Origin: Zongyangia hominis
Lineage (GTDB): Bacteria > Bacillota > Clostridia > Oscillospirales > Ruminococcaceae
Length of the DNA stretch: 64,000 bases
NCBI RefSeq assembly: GCF_014385095.1
Contig: NZ_JACRTC010000005.1
Location: 124,001 to 188,000, forward strand
Direction: 5' to 3'
A model generated the notes under the pieces. The model made no database searches, was not told the DNA's origin, and was given only the letters and a program-made list of their open reading frames with translations. The position numbers and the translations under genes are program-made. The number at the start of each line of letters is the position of its first letter. The stretch's first letter is position 1. Positions 6,578-15,631 of this stretch are shown in pieces.

Positions 6578-8521
6578 TTATTTCGCTTTGGTCTCCACTT
6601 CGCGCTGGGCGATTTTGATGAAGATATCGGCGGGAATGGAGCCCATATCCCCCTCCTTACGGGAGCGGACGGACACCATGCCGGACGCAGCCTCTTTTTC
6701 ACCCACAATCAGCATATAGGGGATTTTTTCCAGCTGTGCCTCTCGGATTTTGTAGCCGATCTTCTCATTGCGGTCGTCCAGTTCCACCCGCAGTCCCGCG
6801 GCCCGCAGCTCTTTTTGAATTTCGCGGCAGCGGTCGAGCTGCTTCTCGCTGATGGGCAGAATTTTGGCTTGGACCGGGGAGAGCCACAGGGGCAGCGCGC
6901 CCGCGTATTTTTCCAGCAGCATGGCGATGGTGCGCTCATAGCAGCCCAGGGAGGTGCGGTGGATGATATAGGGATACTTCTGGGTGTTATCCTTGTCGGT
7001 GTAGGTCATCTCGAACTGATGGGCCAACATCAGGTCGATCTGGATGGTGATGAGGGTGTCCTCCTTGCCGTGGACGTTCTTGGTCTGGATATCCAGCTTG
7101 GGTCCGTAGAAGGCGGCTTCGCCTTCGGCCTCGGTGTAGTCCACTTCCAGATGATCCAGGATGGTGCGCATGGTCGACTGGGCTTCCTCCCACATCTCGG
7201 GCGTGCCCTCGTATTTGTCCCGGTCGTTGGGATCCCATTTGGAGAAGCGGTAGGTCAGCTCGTCAATGAGCCCCAAATCGGTCATGATCTCCTTGGTCAG
7301 CTTCAGGCAGTTTTTGAACTCCTCCTCCAGCTGGTCGGGGCGGACGATGAGATGGCCCTCGGAGATGGTGAACTGACGCACCCGGATGAGGCCGTGCATC
7401 TCGCCGGAGGCCTCATTGCGGAAGAGGGTGGAAGTCTCGCCGTAGCGCAGGGGCAGGTCGCGGTAGGAGTGCTTCTCACTCAGATAGATCTGGTATTGGA
7501 ACGGACAGGTCATGGGGCGCAGGGCAAAGACTTCCTTGTCCTTCTCCTCGTCGCCCAGCACGAACATGCTCTCCTTATAATGGCCCCAGTGGCCTGAGAG
7601 CTTATACAGGTCGGATTTGGCCATGTAGGGGGTCTTGGTCATGATATAGCCGTACTCGTTTTCCTCCTTGTCCTGGACATACCGGTTGAGGATCTGGAAG
7701 AGCTTGGCGCCCTTGGGCATGAGCAGGGGCAGGCCCTGGCCGATGATGTCGGAGGTGGTGAAGTATTTGAGCTGCCTGCCAATGATGTTGTGGTCCCGCT
7801 TTTTGGCCTCTTCCAGGGCGGTCAGGTATTCTTCCAACTGGCTTGCCTTGGGGAAGGCGGTGCCGTAGACCCGGCAGAGCATGGGCAGGTTGGAGTCGCC
7901 GTGCCAGTAAGCGCCGGTGGAGGAGGTCAGCTTGAAGGCCTTGACCCGGGAGGTGTCGGGAAGATGGGGGCCGGCACACAGGTCCACAAAGTCGCCCTGC
8001 TTAAAGAAGCTGATGGGCTCTCCGCTGGCGGCGTGCTTTTCGATGAGCTCCACCTTGTAGGGCTCATTTTTTTCCTCCATCATCTTTTTGGCTTCCTCGG
8101 GGGAGAGCTCGAAGCGCTCGAGCGGCAGGCCTTCCTTGACGATCTTCTTCATTTCGCCCTCGATGCGGGTCAAATCCTCCTGGGAGAAGGGCTTTTCTAC
8201 GTCGAAATCGTAATAAAAGCCGTTGTCGATGGCGGGTCCGATGGCCAGCTTCGCATTGGGATAGAGGCGTTTGACCGCCTGGGCCAGGATGTGGGAAGCG
8301 GTGTGGCGGAAGGTCCACGCGCCGTCTTTGTCCTCGAAGGTGAGAAGCTCCAGTTTGCAGTCGTGGTCAAGCGGGGTGCGCAGATCGGTGAGGACACCGT
8401 CCACATGGGCCGCGCAGCAGGCCTTATAAAGCCCGGCGCCCAGGCCCTTGGCAATTTCCATCGGTGTGATGCCGTTTTCAAATTCCTTGACGACATCGCC
8501 TTTGAGCGTAACTTTGATCAT
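6578..8521 (-). CDS. thrS: Threonine-tRNA ligase
   Basis: A 647-residue class II synthetase charging tRNA-Thr. It has the N-terminal TGS domain, the second additional (editing) domain with HTASHILAQ and the late CAGPH, the catalytic core with motif 2 around FRNEASGEMHG and motif 3 around GCYERTIAMLLE, and the C-terminal anticodon-binding domain. The zinc ligands are recognisable: the cysteine in RPMTCPFQ, the histidine in ISEGHL and the histidine in YIIHRTS. The usual PGH after the cysteine is PFQ here, a variant form of the enzyme. Start ATG 8521 follows AAGGAG. Expression is set by the upstream T-box. Confidence 0.97.
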   Translation of the reverse strand: MIKVTLKGDVVKEFENGITPMEIAKGLGAGLYKACCAAHVDGVLTDLRTPLDHDCKLELLTFEDKDGAWTFRHTASHILAQAVKRLYPNAKLAIGPAIDNGFYYDFDVEKPFSQEDLTRIEGEMKKIVKEGLPLERFELSPEEAKKMMEEKNEPYKVELIEKHAASGEPISFFKQGDFVDLCAGPHLPDTSRVKAFKLTSSTGAYWHGDSNLPMLCRVYGTAFPKASQLEEYLTALEEAKKRDHNIIGRQLKYFTTSDIIGQGLPLLMPKGAKLFQILNRYVQDKEENEYGYIMTKTPYMAKSDLYKLSGHWGHYKESMFVLGDEEKDKEVFALRPMTCPFQYQIYLSEKHSYRDLPLRYGETSTLFRNEASGEMHGLIRVRQFTISEGHLIVRPDQLEEEFKNCLKLTKEIMTDLGLIDELTYRFSKWDPNDRDKYEGTPEMWEEAQSTMRTILDHLEVDYTEAEGEAAFYGPKLDIQTKNVHGKEDTLITIQIDLMLAHQFEMTYTDKDNTQKYPYIIHRTSLGCYERTIAMLLEKYAGALPLWLSPVQAKILPISEKQLDRCREIQKELRAAGLRVELDDRNEKIGYKIREAQLEKIPYMLIVGEKEAASGMVSVRSRKEGDMGSIPADIFIKIAQREVETKAK

Positions 8522-8591
8522 AATGCTCCACTCCTTTTCTATGGGCCGCCTTTGGCGGCTTTCTATTCGGTGACAGATAAAAAGACAAAAG

Positions 8592-8898
8592 AAAAAACCC
8601 CATCCCATCTTCGGAATACTTCCGAAAGCAGGGATGAAGTCTGACGTACAAGTTTGTGCGTGGCTCCACGGTTCCACCCAGATTGCGCGTTTGACGCGCC
8701 ACCTCAAATCAGCTGTAACGAAGCTGGTACGGCACATTTCGGAACTTTCCTCATGCGCACTCCAAGGGTGGTAATTTGTCCTGACTCTGCCGAAAAACGC
8801 TTGCAGCCGGTGGCGTTTTCTCTCTGTCGGAGGGTGCTTGCGGACAAACCTTCCTCATCATCATGTTTTGCTTGTTCTATTGCCTGTTCACTGAAATT
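8592..8898 (-). ncRNA. T-box riboswitch controlling thrS
   Basis: The leader of thrS contains the T-box sequence GGGTGGAACCGTGG (minus strand, 8679-8666), which pairs with the acceptor end of uncharged tRNA. It is followed by the terminator hairpin (8636-8601: CATCCC...GGGATG with an inner TTCGGA/TCCGAA-type stem) and a T run at 8597-8592. Upstream, a long stem region holds an ACC codon near 8811-8809 that would be the threonine specifier. Uncharged tRNA-Thr would favour the antiterminator and turn thrS on. The exact 5' end is inferred from the promoter. Confidence 0.9.
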
Positions 8899-8904
8899 AA
8901 AAAC

Positions 8905-8933
8905 ATCTTAGCACGATCAAACAGGGATGTCAA
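8905..8933 (-). promoter_or_regulatory. Promoter of the thrS T-box leader
   Basis: On the minus strand: TTGACA (8933-8928), 17-base spacer, TAAGAT (8910-8905), giving a start near 8898. Confidence 0.85.
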
Positions 8934-9334
8934 CACCACAATTTTCTTGACATACCGTTTCCAGCGGATATAATATAAATATATAATGTATAAATTTGTA
9001 CGATTATACTTTTTGGTATTTTTTGAATAACAAAAAGTTGTGCCGATCGTTTCTTTGTGTAGACTTACACAAAAAATAGAGGAATCCTCAGGAGAAAGCC
9101 GGCGTCTTTTTTCACAGTTTTTTGTGGAAAAAGGCAAGGTCCATGGACTGGCGCTCCTATGCGCCTGGAGAAGCGTTTTTGCCCTGCGGCTGAACAGCCG
9201 GGAGGGAAAAGACGACCAAGAGAAGGAAAATACCTGCAATTCCGGCCCCCACCCGGGGATTTGCAAACCTTATACATTACATTCCTAACTAAAATCAAAG
9301 ACAAAACTAAGAAAAGGAGGTTCAATGGATTTTC
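8934..9334 (+). other. Leader and promoter region of rny
   Basis: About 400 bases without a gene. The left part is AT-rich. A possible plus-strand promoter is TTGTGC (9038-9043), 16-base spacer, TAGACT (9060-9065), which would give a leader of about 260 bases. Within it, TTTTTCAC and GTGGAAAAA around 9108-9137 can pair. No regulatory family was recognised. Confidence 0.45.
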
Positions 9335-10885
9335 ATGAATTGGATAGCAATTGTCATATGCATTGTTGTCGCTGTTGTGGTTGGTGTTATCGCCTTTTTC
9401 CTGGGCGTTACTTATAGACGCAAAGTTGCAGAGGCGGAGATTATGTCCGCGGAAGATGAAGCCAAACGGCTCATCTCTGATGCAATCAAGACAGCAGAGA
9501 GCAAGAAAAAAGAAGCTCTGGTGGAAGCCAAAGACGAAATCTACAAAATGCGCTCCGACGCCGAAAAAGAGATCAAAGACCGGCGTTCAGAGGTCCAGCG
9601 CCAGGAGCGCCGGATCAACCAGAAAGAAGAGAACTTAGACCGGAAGCTGGAGAACTTCGAAAAGAAGGAAGACGCCCTCCAAAGAAAGATTCAGGACGCG
9701 GCCCAGCGCCTGGAAGAAGCGGAAGAGGTCAAAAAACGCCAGTTTGATATGCTGGAAAAGATCTCCGGTTTCACTATCGACCAGGCCAAGGATTACCTGT
9801 TAAAGAATCTGGAGGACGAACTGGTCCACGAAAAAGCGGTCCGGATCGACAATATGGAAACCCAGCTCAAAGACGAGGCCGACCAAAAGGCGAGAGAGAT
9901 TGTCTCTTTGGCCATTCAGCGCTGCGCGGCGGAGCATGTCTCCGAAGCCACTGTCTCGGTGGTACCGCTGCCCAACGACGAGATGAAGGGCCGGATCATC
10001 GGCCGCGAGGGACGCAATATCCGGGCGCTGGAAACCCTCACCGGCGTCGATCTCATCATCGACGACACCCCCGAGGCCATCACCCTGTCCAGCTTCGACC
10101 CGGTGCGGCGTGAGATCGCCCGGCTTTCTTTGGAAAAACTCATCACCGATGGACGGATTCACCCCACCCGCATCGAGGAGATGGTGGAGAAGTCCCGCAA
10201 GGAAGTGGAAGCCAAGATCAAACGGGACGGCGAGCGCGCCGTCATGGAGACCGGCGTACACGGTATCCATCCCGAGCTTGTCCGGCTGCTGGGCCGGATG
10301 CGCTACCGCACCAGCTATGGCCAGAATGTGCTTGACCACTCCATCGAGGTGGCCTATATCGCGGGCATGATGGCCGCGGAACTGGGCGCCGACGTGAACA
10401 CCGCCCGCCGGGCAGGATTGCTGCACGACATCGGCAAGGCGCTCAACCACGAGATGGAGGGCTCCCATGTGGACATCGGCGTGGATGTGGCCAAGAAATA
10501 TAAAGAAAACCATGAGGTCATCCATGCCATCGCCGCCCATCACGGCGACGTGGAAGCCAAGACCATCGTTGCTTGCCTTGTCCAGGCGGCCGACGCCATC
10601 AGCGCGGCCCGGCCCGGCGCCAGACGGGAGAACCTGGAAAATTACATCAAGCGTCTGGAGAAGTTGGAAGAGATCGCCAGCTCCTTTAACGGCGTAGAAA
10701 AGTCCTTCGCCATCCAGGCGGGCCGAGAGGTCCGCATCATGGTCAAGCCCGAGCATGTCAACGACGACCAGATGGTCCTCATGGCCCGGGAGATCGTCAA
10801 GAAGATTGAGGCGGAGCTGGAGTACCCCGGACAGATCAAGGTCAATGTCATCCGGGAAAACAGAGCCATCGAATACGCCAAATAA
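9335..10885 (+). CDS. rny: Ribonuclease Y
   Basis: A 516-residue membrane-anchored endoribonuclease that starts mRNA decay. It has one N-terminal transmembrane helix (residues 2-23), a long charged coiled coil (about 30-190), a KH domain with the [15 protein letters not shown] loop (about 215-245) and an HD domain with the catalytic LLHDIGKAL (about 365) and the later AAHHGD. Length and order match the family. AAGGAGG lies 14 bases before the ATG at 9335, which is long; an out-of-frame ATG at 9324 is closer to it but opens only a 30-codon frame. ymdB and spoVS follow, as in Bacillus. Confidence 0.97.
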   Translation: MNWIAIVICIVVAVVVGVIAFFLGVTYRRKVAEAEIMSAEDEAKRLISDAIKTAESKKKEALVEAKDEIYKMRSDAEKEIKDRRSEVQRQERRINQKEENLDRKLENFEKKEDALQRKIQDAAQRLEEAEEVKKRQFDMLEKISGFTIDQAKDYLLKNLEDELVHEKAVRIDNMETQLKDEADQKAREIVSLAIQRCAAEHVSEATVSVVPLPNDEMKGRIIGREGRNIRALETLTGVDLIIDDTPEAITLSSFDPVRREIARLSLEKLITDGRIHPTRIEEMVEKSRKEVEAKIKRDGERAVMETGVHGIHPELVRLLGRMRYRTSYGQNVLDHSIEVAYIAGMMAAELGADVNTARRAGLLHDIGKALNHEMEGSHVDIGVDVAKKYKENHEVIHAIAAHHGDVEAKTIVACLVQAADAISAARPGARRENLENYIKRLEKLEEIASSFNGVEKSFAIQAGREVRIMVKPEHVNDDQMVLMAREIVKKIEAELEYPGQIKVNVIRENRAIEYAK

Positions 10886-10927
10886 GGATGCCATGTTGCA
10901 CTGTGGCGGGAAACCTATAAGAAATGC

Positions 10928-10963
10928 GGGCCGGGGAAAACATCCCGGCCCCTTTTTATTTTT
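10928..10963 (+). terminator. Terminator of rny
   Basis: Stem GGGCCGGG/CCCGGCCC (10928-10935 with 10944-10951) followed by CTTTTTATTTTTT. Confidence 0.85.
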
Positions 10964-11097
10964 TCCCGATTGTGGTAGGATGGCATCAGAAGATAGCGGA
11001 AACCCATTTGGAGTGCATCCGCATTTTTTGGGCGCAGCCGGGGCAGAATTTTTGGGGAGAAGACCCGGGAAAACGACAGAGAGGTAGAGGGAGCAGT

Positions 11098-11865
11098 ATG
11101 AGAATCTTAGCCATTGGGGATGTGGTGGGAAAGCCCGGCAGCGAGTTTTTCCGCGCCAAAATCGGCGGCATCCGGGAGGAATATCAGATCGATATGGTCA
11201 TAGTCAACGGGGAAAACTCGGCGGAGGGCAACGGCATCACCACCCCTTCGGCCAAATTCCTTTTTGCTTCGGGCGCCGATGTGATCACCACCGGCAACCA
11301 CGCCCTGCGCCGGCGGGAATGCTATGATATCTATGAGCGCCGGGACGGGGTCATCCGCCCGGCCAACCTCCACCCCGACGCGCCGGGTGCAGGCTGGTTC
11401 CTCTTCGACGCCTTTCCCCGGCCAGTGGCGGTCATCAACCTCCTGGGACAGGTGTATCTGGACCCGGTGGAGAGCCCCTTCGACTGTGTGGACCGTCTGC
11501 TGGAGCAGATCGACACGCCCATCGTCCTGGTGGACTTTCATGCGGAGGCTACGGCGGAGAAAATCGCCATGGCCTATCATTTAGACGGCCGGGTCAGCGC
11601 CGTATTTGGAACCCACACCCACGTCCAGACGGCCGACGAGCGCATCTTTTCCGGCGGCACCGGCTATATCACCGATCTAGGGATGACCGGCCCTATTGAC
11701 TCGGTTTTGGGGGTCAAACCGGAAATTGCCCTCTACAAAATGCGGACCCATCTGCCGGTGCGCTTTGAAAATGGGACCGACCCATGCAAACTGTGCGGAG
11801 CAATTTTTGAGATCGACGAAAAATCCGGCAAAACAACTAAAATTATTCGACTAAACATCAAATAA
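11098..11865 (+). CDS. ymdB: YmdB-family metallophosphoesterase
   Basis: A 255-residue binuclear-metal phosphoesterase of the YmdB (TIGR00282) family; the Bacillus protein hydrolyses 2',3'-cyclic nucleotides and affects the choice between motility, biofilm and sporulation. Metal-site motifs are GDVVGKPG at residue 7, NGENSAEGNG, TGNHA, DFHAEAT and FGTHTHVQT. The ATG at 11098 has a weak GAGGG upstream; a longer frame reaching 10924 would run through the rny terminator, so it is rejected. It sits between rny and spoVS, the conserved order in Firmicutes. Confidence 0.93.
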   Translation: MRILAIGDVVGKPGSEFFRAKIGGIREEYQIDMVIVNGENSAEGNGITTPSAKFLFASGADVITTGNHALRRRECYDIYERRDGVIRPANLHPDAPGAGWFLFDAFPRPVAVINLLGQVYLDPVESPFDCVDRLLEQIDTPIVLVDFHAEATAEKIAMAYHLDGRVSAVFGTHTHVQTADERIFSGGTGYITDLGMTGPIDSVLGVKPEIALYKMRTHLPVRFENGTDPCKLCGAIFEIDEKSGKTTKIIRLNIK

Positions 11866-11967
11866 TTAACAATATTTCCTCGACGCCCTTGCGAAATGCA
11901 CGAAATTGCGCTATTATTTAATTACGGATTTGTGTAACAGCTATAATTGCAGCAAGGGGGGATTATT

Positions 11968-12228
11968 ATGGAAATACTTAAAGTTTCAGCAAGATCCATA
12001 CCAAATTCAGTTGCAGGTGCGATAGCGGGCGTAATTCGTGAGAAGGGCGCGGTGGAGGTCCAGGCTGTGGGAGCCGGAGCATCCAACCAAGCCGTAAAAG
12101 CAGTGGCCATTGCCAGAGGCTATTTAGCTCCAGCCGGAGTCGATCTCATTTGTATTCCGGCATTCGCCAACGTGGAGATCGACGGCGAGGAGCGGACAGC
12201 TATCAAGCTCATTGTAGAACCAAGATAA
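11968..12228 (+). CDS. spoVS: Stage V sporulation protein S
   Basis: An 86-residue Alba-like small protein needed for proper spore coat and cortex formation in Bacillus. The sequence is near-canonical: EILKVSARS at the start, GASNQAVKA in the middle and the LICIPAFANVEI strand. The ATG at 11968 is preceded by AAGGGGGG. A TATAAT at 11942-11947 lies immediately upstream but has no good -35, which could suit a sporulation or transition-phase promoter. It has its own strong terminator. Confidence 0.97.
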   Translation: MEILKVSARSIPNSVAGAIAGVIREKGAVEVQAVGAGASNQAVKAVAIARGYLAPAGVDLICIPAFANVEIDGEERTAIKLIVEPR

Positions 12229-12240
12229 GAACGAACAGTA

Positions 12241-12274
12241 ACAGGGCAGGGATGATTCATCCCTGCCCTGTTTT
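12241..12274 (+). terminator. Terminator of spoVS
   Basis: Fourteen-base perfect stem ACAGGGCAGGGATG (12241-12254 with 12258-12271) ending in TTTT. Confidence 0.9.
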
Positions 12275-12341
12275 CGCCGGCTGCCGCCGGGGGGCATCGC
12301 GCCCCAGGTTTTAATTGTAACATTGGCGTTTCACACGCGTC

Positions 12342-13262
12342 TCAGCGGGACATGGAGGCGAGTTCCGCACGCCGCTCGTTGCGCACACCGCGCAGCGCAA
12401 TGGCTACCTCCAGCGCTTCGATGGCTTCCGCCAGCGCGTCGGGGCCAAGCTTCACACCGAAGTAAAACTCCATCATGGCAAGCTGCTGCTGATAGAGCAT
12501 CCCCTTTCCGCTGACGGTGGGGAGTCCCCGGCTCTTGGCGGCCTCTAAGAAGGTGGTGGTGGGGTAGAGGACATCCGCCGCGATGCACTCTTTGGGCAAA
12601 AGGTCCACAAAGCCCAGGTGGGGGAATTCCTGCCAGTGGCTGCCGCCGCCCAGACAGGTGCACTGCACCGCCAGCGTGATGTCCGGCGCCGTTTGGGAGA
12701 GATATTCCTCGGTGAAAGGACCGTAGGTGGTGTCCGCGCCGTAGATTTCCCGGAGGGTATCGGCGATATATTTCGCTTTTTCCACCGTCCGGTTGACAAT
12801 GGTGAATTTCTTGACGCCACGTGCGCACAGGTCGGCGGCGATGGGGCCGGCCACGGCGCCCGCGCCGATCATGAGGGCGTGGCGTCCGCCGATGTCCCCC
12901 TGTTCATATTGGAGGGAGAGCCCCATGCCCGCGCCGTCGAGGCCCACGCCGATGAGCTTCCCCTCCCGGATTTTGACGTGGTTGACGCATTTGAAGGCCC
13001 GGCTGGCCGGGTCGCACTCATCCAAAAAGGGGATGATGGCGCTCTTGTGGGGCATCGTCAGGTCAAACCCGGCCGCGCCGATAACTTTGGCCGCCTTTAC
13101 AAAGTCCCCAAGCCCGCCTTTGGGTACCGGGACGGACAGGTTGACGGCGTTTACATTGCAAAACTCATAGAGCGCGTTGTGCAAATAGGTGGCGCAGCAC
13201 TGGTCCAAGGGGTCGCCGATCTGAAAAAGAATCTTGGTGTCCACATCATATTTGAGCCGCAT
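12342..13262 (-). CDS. Shikimate-dehydrogenase-like (AroE family) oxidoreductase with altered substrate site
   Basis: A 306-residue protein with the AroE two-domain layout: an N-terminal substrate domain and a Rossmann domain with IGAGAVAGPIA (about residue 135). The catalytic lysine is present in TMPHK, the asparagine in CVNH, and the aspartate in GLDGAG. However, the two shikimate-binding serines (the SxS before the helix in typical AroE) are replaced: the segment reads DPLDQCCATYLHN. The adenosine-binding region VNRTVEKA suits NADP. It may be a quinate/shikimate-type or amino-shikimate-like enzyme rather than true AroE. It is a lone gene on the strand opposite its neighbours. Confidence 0.75.
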   Translation of the reverse strand: MRLKYDVDTKILFQIGDPLDQCCATYLHNALYEFCNVNAVNLSVPVPKGGLGDFVKAAKVIGAAGFDLTMPHKSAIIPFLDECDPASRAFKCVNHVKIREGKLIGVGLDGAGMGLSLQYEQGDIGGRHALMIGAGAVAGPIAADLCARGVKKFTIVNRTVEKAKYIADTLREIYGADTTYGPFTEEYLSQTAPDITLAVQCTCLGGGSHWQEFPHLGFVDLLPKECIAADVLYPTTTFLEAAKSRGLPTVSGKGMLYQQQLAMMEFYFGVKLGPDALAEAIEALEVAIALRGVRNERRAELASMSR

Positions 13263-13406
13263 GGAATTGGCCTCCTTCGGTCATGAAAATGGCGGTTGAC
13301 CCGCTCCTCGGGGGCGGGAATGGTTATCTTCATTATAGGCCCTATGGGAGAAGGAAGCAAGGTGTGAAAAAATCGGAAGAATGGGAAGAATTCCCCGTCG
13401 GGACAA

Positions 13407-13435
13407 TTGATTTATTCCTGAATAATTGGTACAAT
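13407..13435 (+). promoter_or_regulatory. Promoter of the Asp23-like gene and fakA
   Basis: TTGATT (13407-13412), 17-base spacer, TACAAT (13430-13435), about 80 bases before the start codon at 13521. Confidence 0.75.
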
Positions 13436-13520
13436 ATAGAATAATGTTTGTATCCATCCCGAAAGGGTAAACTGATAATTTTTCCCCGTCTGGAATAAGA
13501 TGAAGTAAGGAGGGGTTCTA

Positions 13521-13874
13521 ATGATCAAGATTGAAAACCCCCTGGGCACCATTGAAATCTCCCAGGAATTTGTAGCCAATCTGGCTGGTAAAGCGGCATC
13601 GGAATGCTTTGGCGTGGTGGGGATGGTCAACTCTACACCGTCCCAGGGCTTTCGCGCCCTGCTCAGCCGCAAGGATGTGCCGGACAAGGGCATCCGTATT
13701 CGCAGCACCGCCGGCAAACTGACCATCGACATGCACATCATCGTAACTTACGGCCTGAATATTGCCGCCATCGTAAAAAGTATCGTCAATAAAGTCAGAT
13801 ATACCGTTGAGGACGCCACGGGACTCGATGTGCTCAAGGTCAACGTGTATGTTGACGGTATGAAGTCGGAATAG
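13521..13874 (+). CDS. Asp23/Gls24-family protein (YloU-like)
   Basis: A 117-residue member of the Asp23 (alkaline shock) family, found near the membrane in Firmicutes and often paired with fakA. The pattern IEISQEFVANLAGKAASECFGVVGM at the start is typical, as is the IDMHIIVTYG strand and the final LKVNVYVDG. AAGGAGG precedes the ATG. It is 52 bases before fakA, the same arrangement as yloU-yloV in Bacillus. Confidence 0.94.
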   Translation: MIKIENPLGTIEISQEFVANLAGKAASECFGVVGMVNSTPSQGFRALLSRKDVPDKGIRIRSTAGKLTIDMHIIVTYGLNIAAIVKSIVNKVRYTVEDATGLDVLKVNVYVDGMKSE

Positions 13875-13926
13875 ACATCTGCGGGGGAATATAAGCAGAC
13901 TGAAAGTAAAGGGAGTGCTGATCACG

Positions 13927-15573
13927 GTGATAACAGGCCAGATATTGCGGGATGCTTTCATCTCGGCGTCCAATCATATTGTCAATCAAAAACAGCAAGT
14001 GGATGAACTCAACGTTTTCCCGGTGCCCGACGGCGACACGGGAACCAATATGTCCATGACCATCTCCGCCGCGGCCCGAGAGCTGAGTGTCATGGAGCAC
14101 CCCGGCGGGGTGGGAGAGGTGGCGGCGGTGGCGTCCAGCGCCCTGCTGCGCGGCGCCAGAGGCAACTCGGGCGTCATTTTGTCCCTTCTGTTTCGGGGTA
14201 TCTCCAAGGGGCTCACCGGCAAAAAGGAAGCGGACGGCAAGGACCTAGCGGCGGCGCTCGCTAAAGGTGTCCAGGCCGCCTACAAAGCGGTGATGAAGCC
14301 CACCGAGGGCACCATCCTCACCGTGGCCCGGATGGCGGCGGAGCACGCCGACAAGGTGGCCGCGGAGAACGACGATCCCGTATTCGTGTGGAATGAAATC
14401 TGTACATCCGCCGAGGACGCCCTGGCCCAGACTCCGGAGATGCTGCCGGTGCTCAAAAAGGCGGGCGTCGTGGACGCGGGCGGCCGGGGCCTGGTGGTCA
14501 TCTTTGAAGGCATGAAGAGCGTGTTCCAGGACGGCGTCATCATCCCTTCCCAGGAGGAAAAGGAAGCGGCGTCCGCCAAGAGCGGCACGTCCAGCGCCAT
14601 CGGGGACTACGAGGGGGAAATTACCCACACCTACTGCACCGAGTTTATCGTTCACAAGGCAAATGGCAACGACCCGCTGGCCCTGCGCGCTTATCTTGAG
14701 AGCATCGGCGACTGCGTCGTGGTGGTGGACGACGACGATATCATCAAGGTCCATGTCCACACCGACAACCCCGGCAAGGCGCTTCAGCACGCGCTGGGAT
14801 TCGGCATGCTCGCCAACATTAAGATCGACAACATGCGCTTGCAGTTTGAGGGCAAGAAGGCGGCAGCCCAGAAGGAACAGCAGGAGGACACCTATCTCCC
14901 TGTGGACCCGGACACCCCCTACGGATTCGTGGCGGTGGCGGCCGGAGAGGGCGTCAGCCAGCTCTTCACCGATCTGGGTGTAAACAAGGTGGTCAGCGGC
15001 GGCCAGACCATGAACCCCTCCACCGACGACATCCTCCACGCCATCCACGCGGTGCCGGCCCAGTGCGTCTTTGTGTTGCCCAACAACAAGAACATCATCA
15101 TGGCGGCGGAGCAGACCATCAAGCTGGCCGACCGGAAGGTCATCGTCCTCCAGACCCGGAGCATCCCCCAGGGCGTGGCGGCCATGCTGGCTTTTGACCC
15201 GGATTTGACGGCCCAGGAAAACCAGCTTTCCATGATGAAGGCCTATGAGAAGGTGGGGACGGGACTCATCACCTTTGCCGCGCGGGACTCCGATTACGAC
15301 GGCCACAACATCCATAAGGGCGACCTGCTGGCCATGGAAAACGGCAAGCTCACCTTTACCGACCGGGACTTGACCCGGGCGGTGACCAAGCTGACCCGGG
15401 CGCTCATCCATCGGGATTCCAGCTTTGTCACCTTGTTCTACGGCGAGGATGTCGCCGACGAGCAGGCGGAGGAGACCCTGGGCGTGCTCAAAACAAAGCT
15501 GCCCGACGACATCGAGATCACGCTGATTAACGGCGGACAGCCGGTGTATTATTACATGATTTCCGTGGAGTAA
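13927..15573 (+). CDS. fakA: Fatty-acid kinase catalytic subunit (DAK2 domain)
   Basis: A 548-residue protein that phosphorylates fatty acids delivered by a FakB binding protein. The DAK2 kinase domain has the metal-binding VFPVPDGDTGTNM and RGARGNSGVI motifs in the first 85 residues; a middle domain with two conserved histidines (KVHVHTDNPG) and a C-terminal DegV-like part follow. The GTG at 13927 is preferred, with AAAGGGAG eleven bases upstream; a GTG at 13915 overlaps that site. Its end is marked by a terminator, although recG starts only 58 bases later. No fakB is in the window. Confidence 0.93.
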   Translation: MITGQILRDAFISASNHIVNQKQQVDELNVFPVPDGDTGTNMSMTISAAARELSVMEHPGGVGEVAAVASSALLRGARGNSGVILSLLFRGISKGLTGKKEADGKDLAAALAKGVQAAYKAVMKPTEGTILTVARMAAEHADKVAAENDDPVFVWNEICTSAEDALAQTPEMLPVLKKAGVVDAGGRGLVVIFEGMKSVFQDGVIIPSQEEKEAASAKSGTSSAIGDYEGEITHTYCTEFIVHKANGNDPLALRAYLESIGDCVVVVDDDDIIKVHVHTDNPGKALQHALGFGMLANIKIDNMRLQFEGKKAAAQKEQQEDTYLPVDPDTPYGFVAVAAGEGVSQLFTDLGVNKVVSGGQTMNPSTDDILHAIHAVPAQCVFVLPNNKNIIMAAEQTIKLADRKVIVLQTRSIPQGVAAMLAFDPDLTAQENQLSMMKAYEKVGTGLITFAARDSDYDGHNIHKGDLLAMENGKLTFTDRDLTRAVTKLTRALIHRDSSFVTLFYGEDVADEQAEETLGVLKTKLPDDIEITLINGGQPVYYYMISVE

Positions 15574-15584
15574 TGAGATTTTCT

Positions 15585-15612
15585 AAGGAGGGGGAAGGCC
15601 CCCTCCTTTTTT
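15585..15612 (+). terminator. Terminator between fakA and recG
   Basis: Ten-base stem AAGGAGGGGG/CCCCCTCCTT with a four-base loop and a run of six T. Confidence 0.85.
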
Positions 15613-15631
15613 CATCGAAGGGGGGAGGAAC

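Noticed and set aside
9324..9413. 30-codon Cys-rich frame starting at the ATG closest to the rny ribosome site
   Set aside because: It overlaps the start of rny in another frame and has no sign of conservation; most likely chance, though it makes the rny start slightly uncertain.
14245..15411. 388-codon minus-strand frame inside fakA and similar long antisense frames elsewhere (for example 15719-17008, 24298-25647, 42123-43328)
   Set aside because: High GC content gives long antisense open frames; all lie opposite genes with clear conserved motifs.
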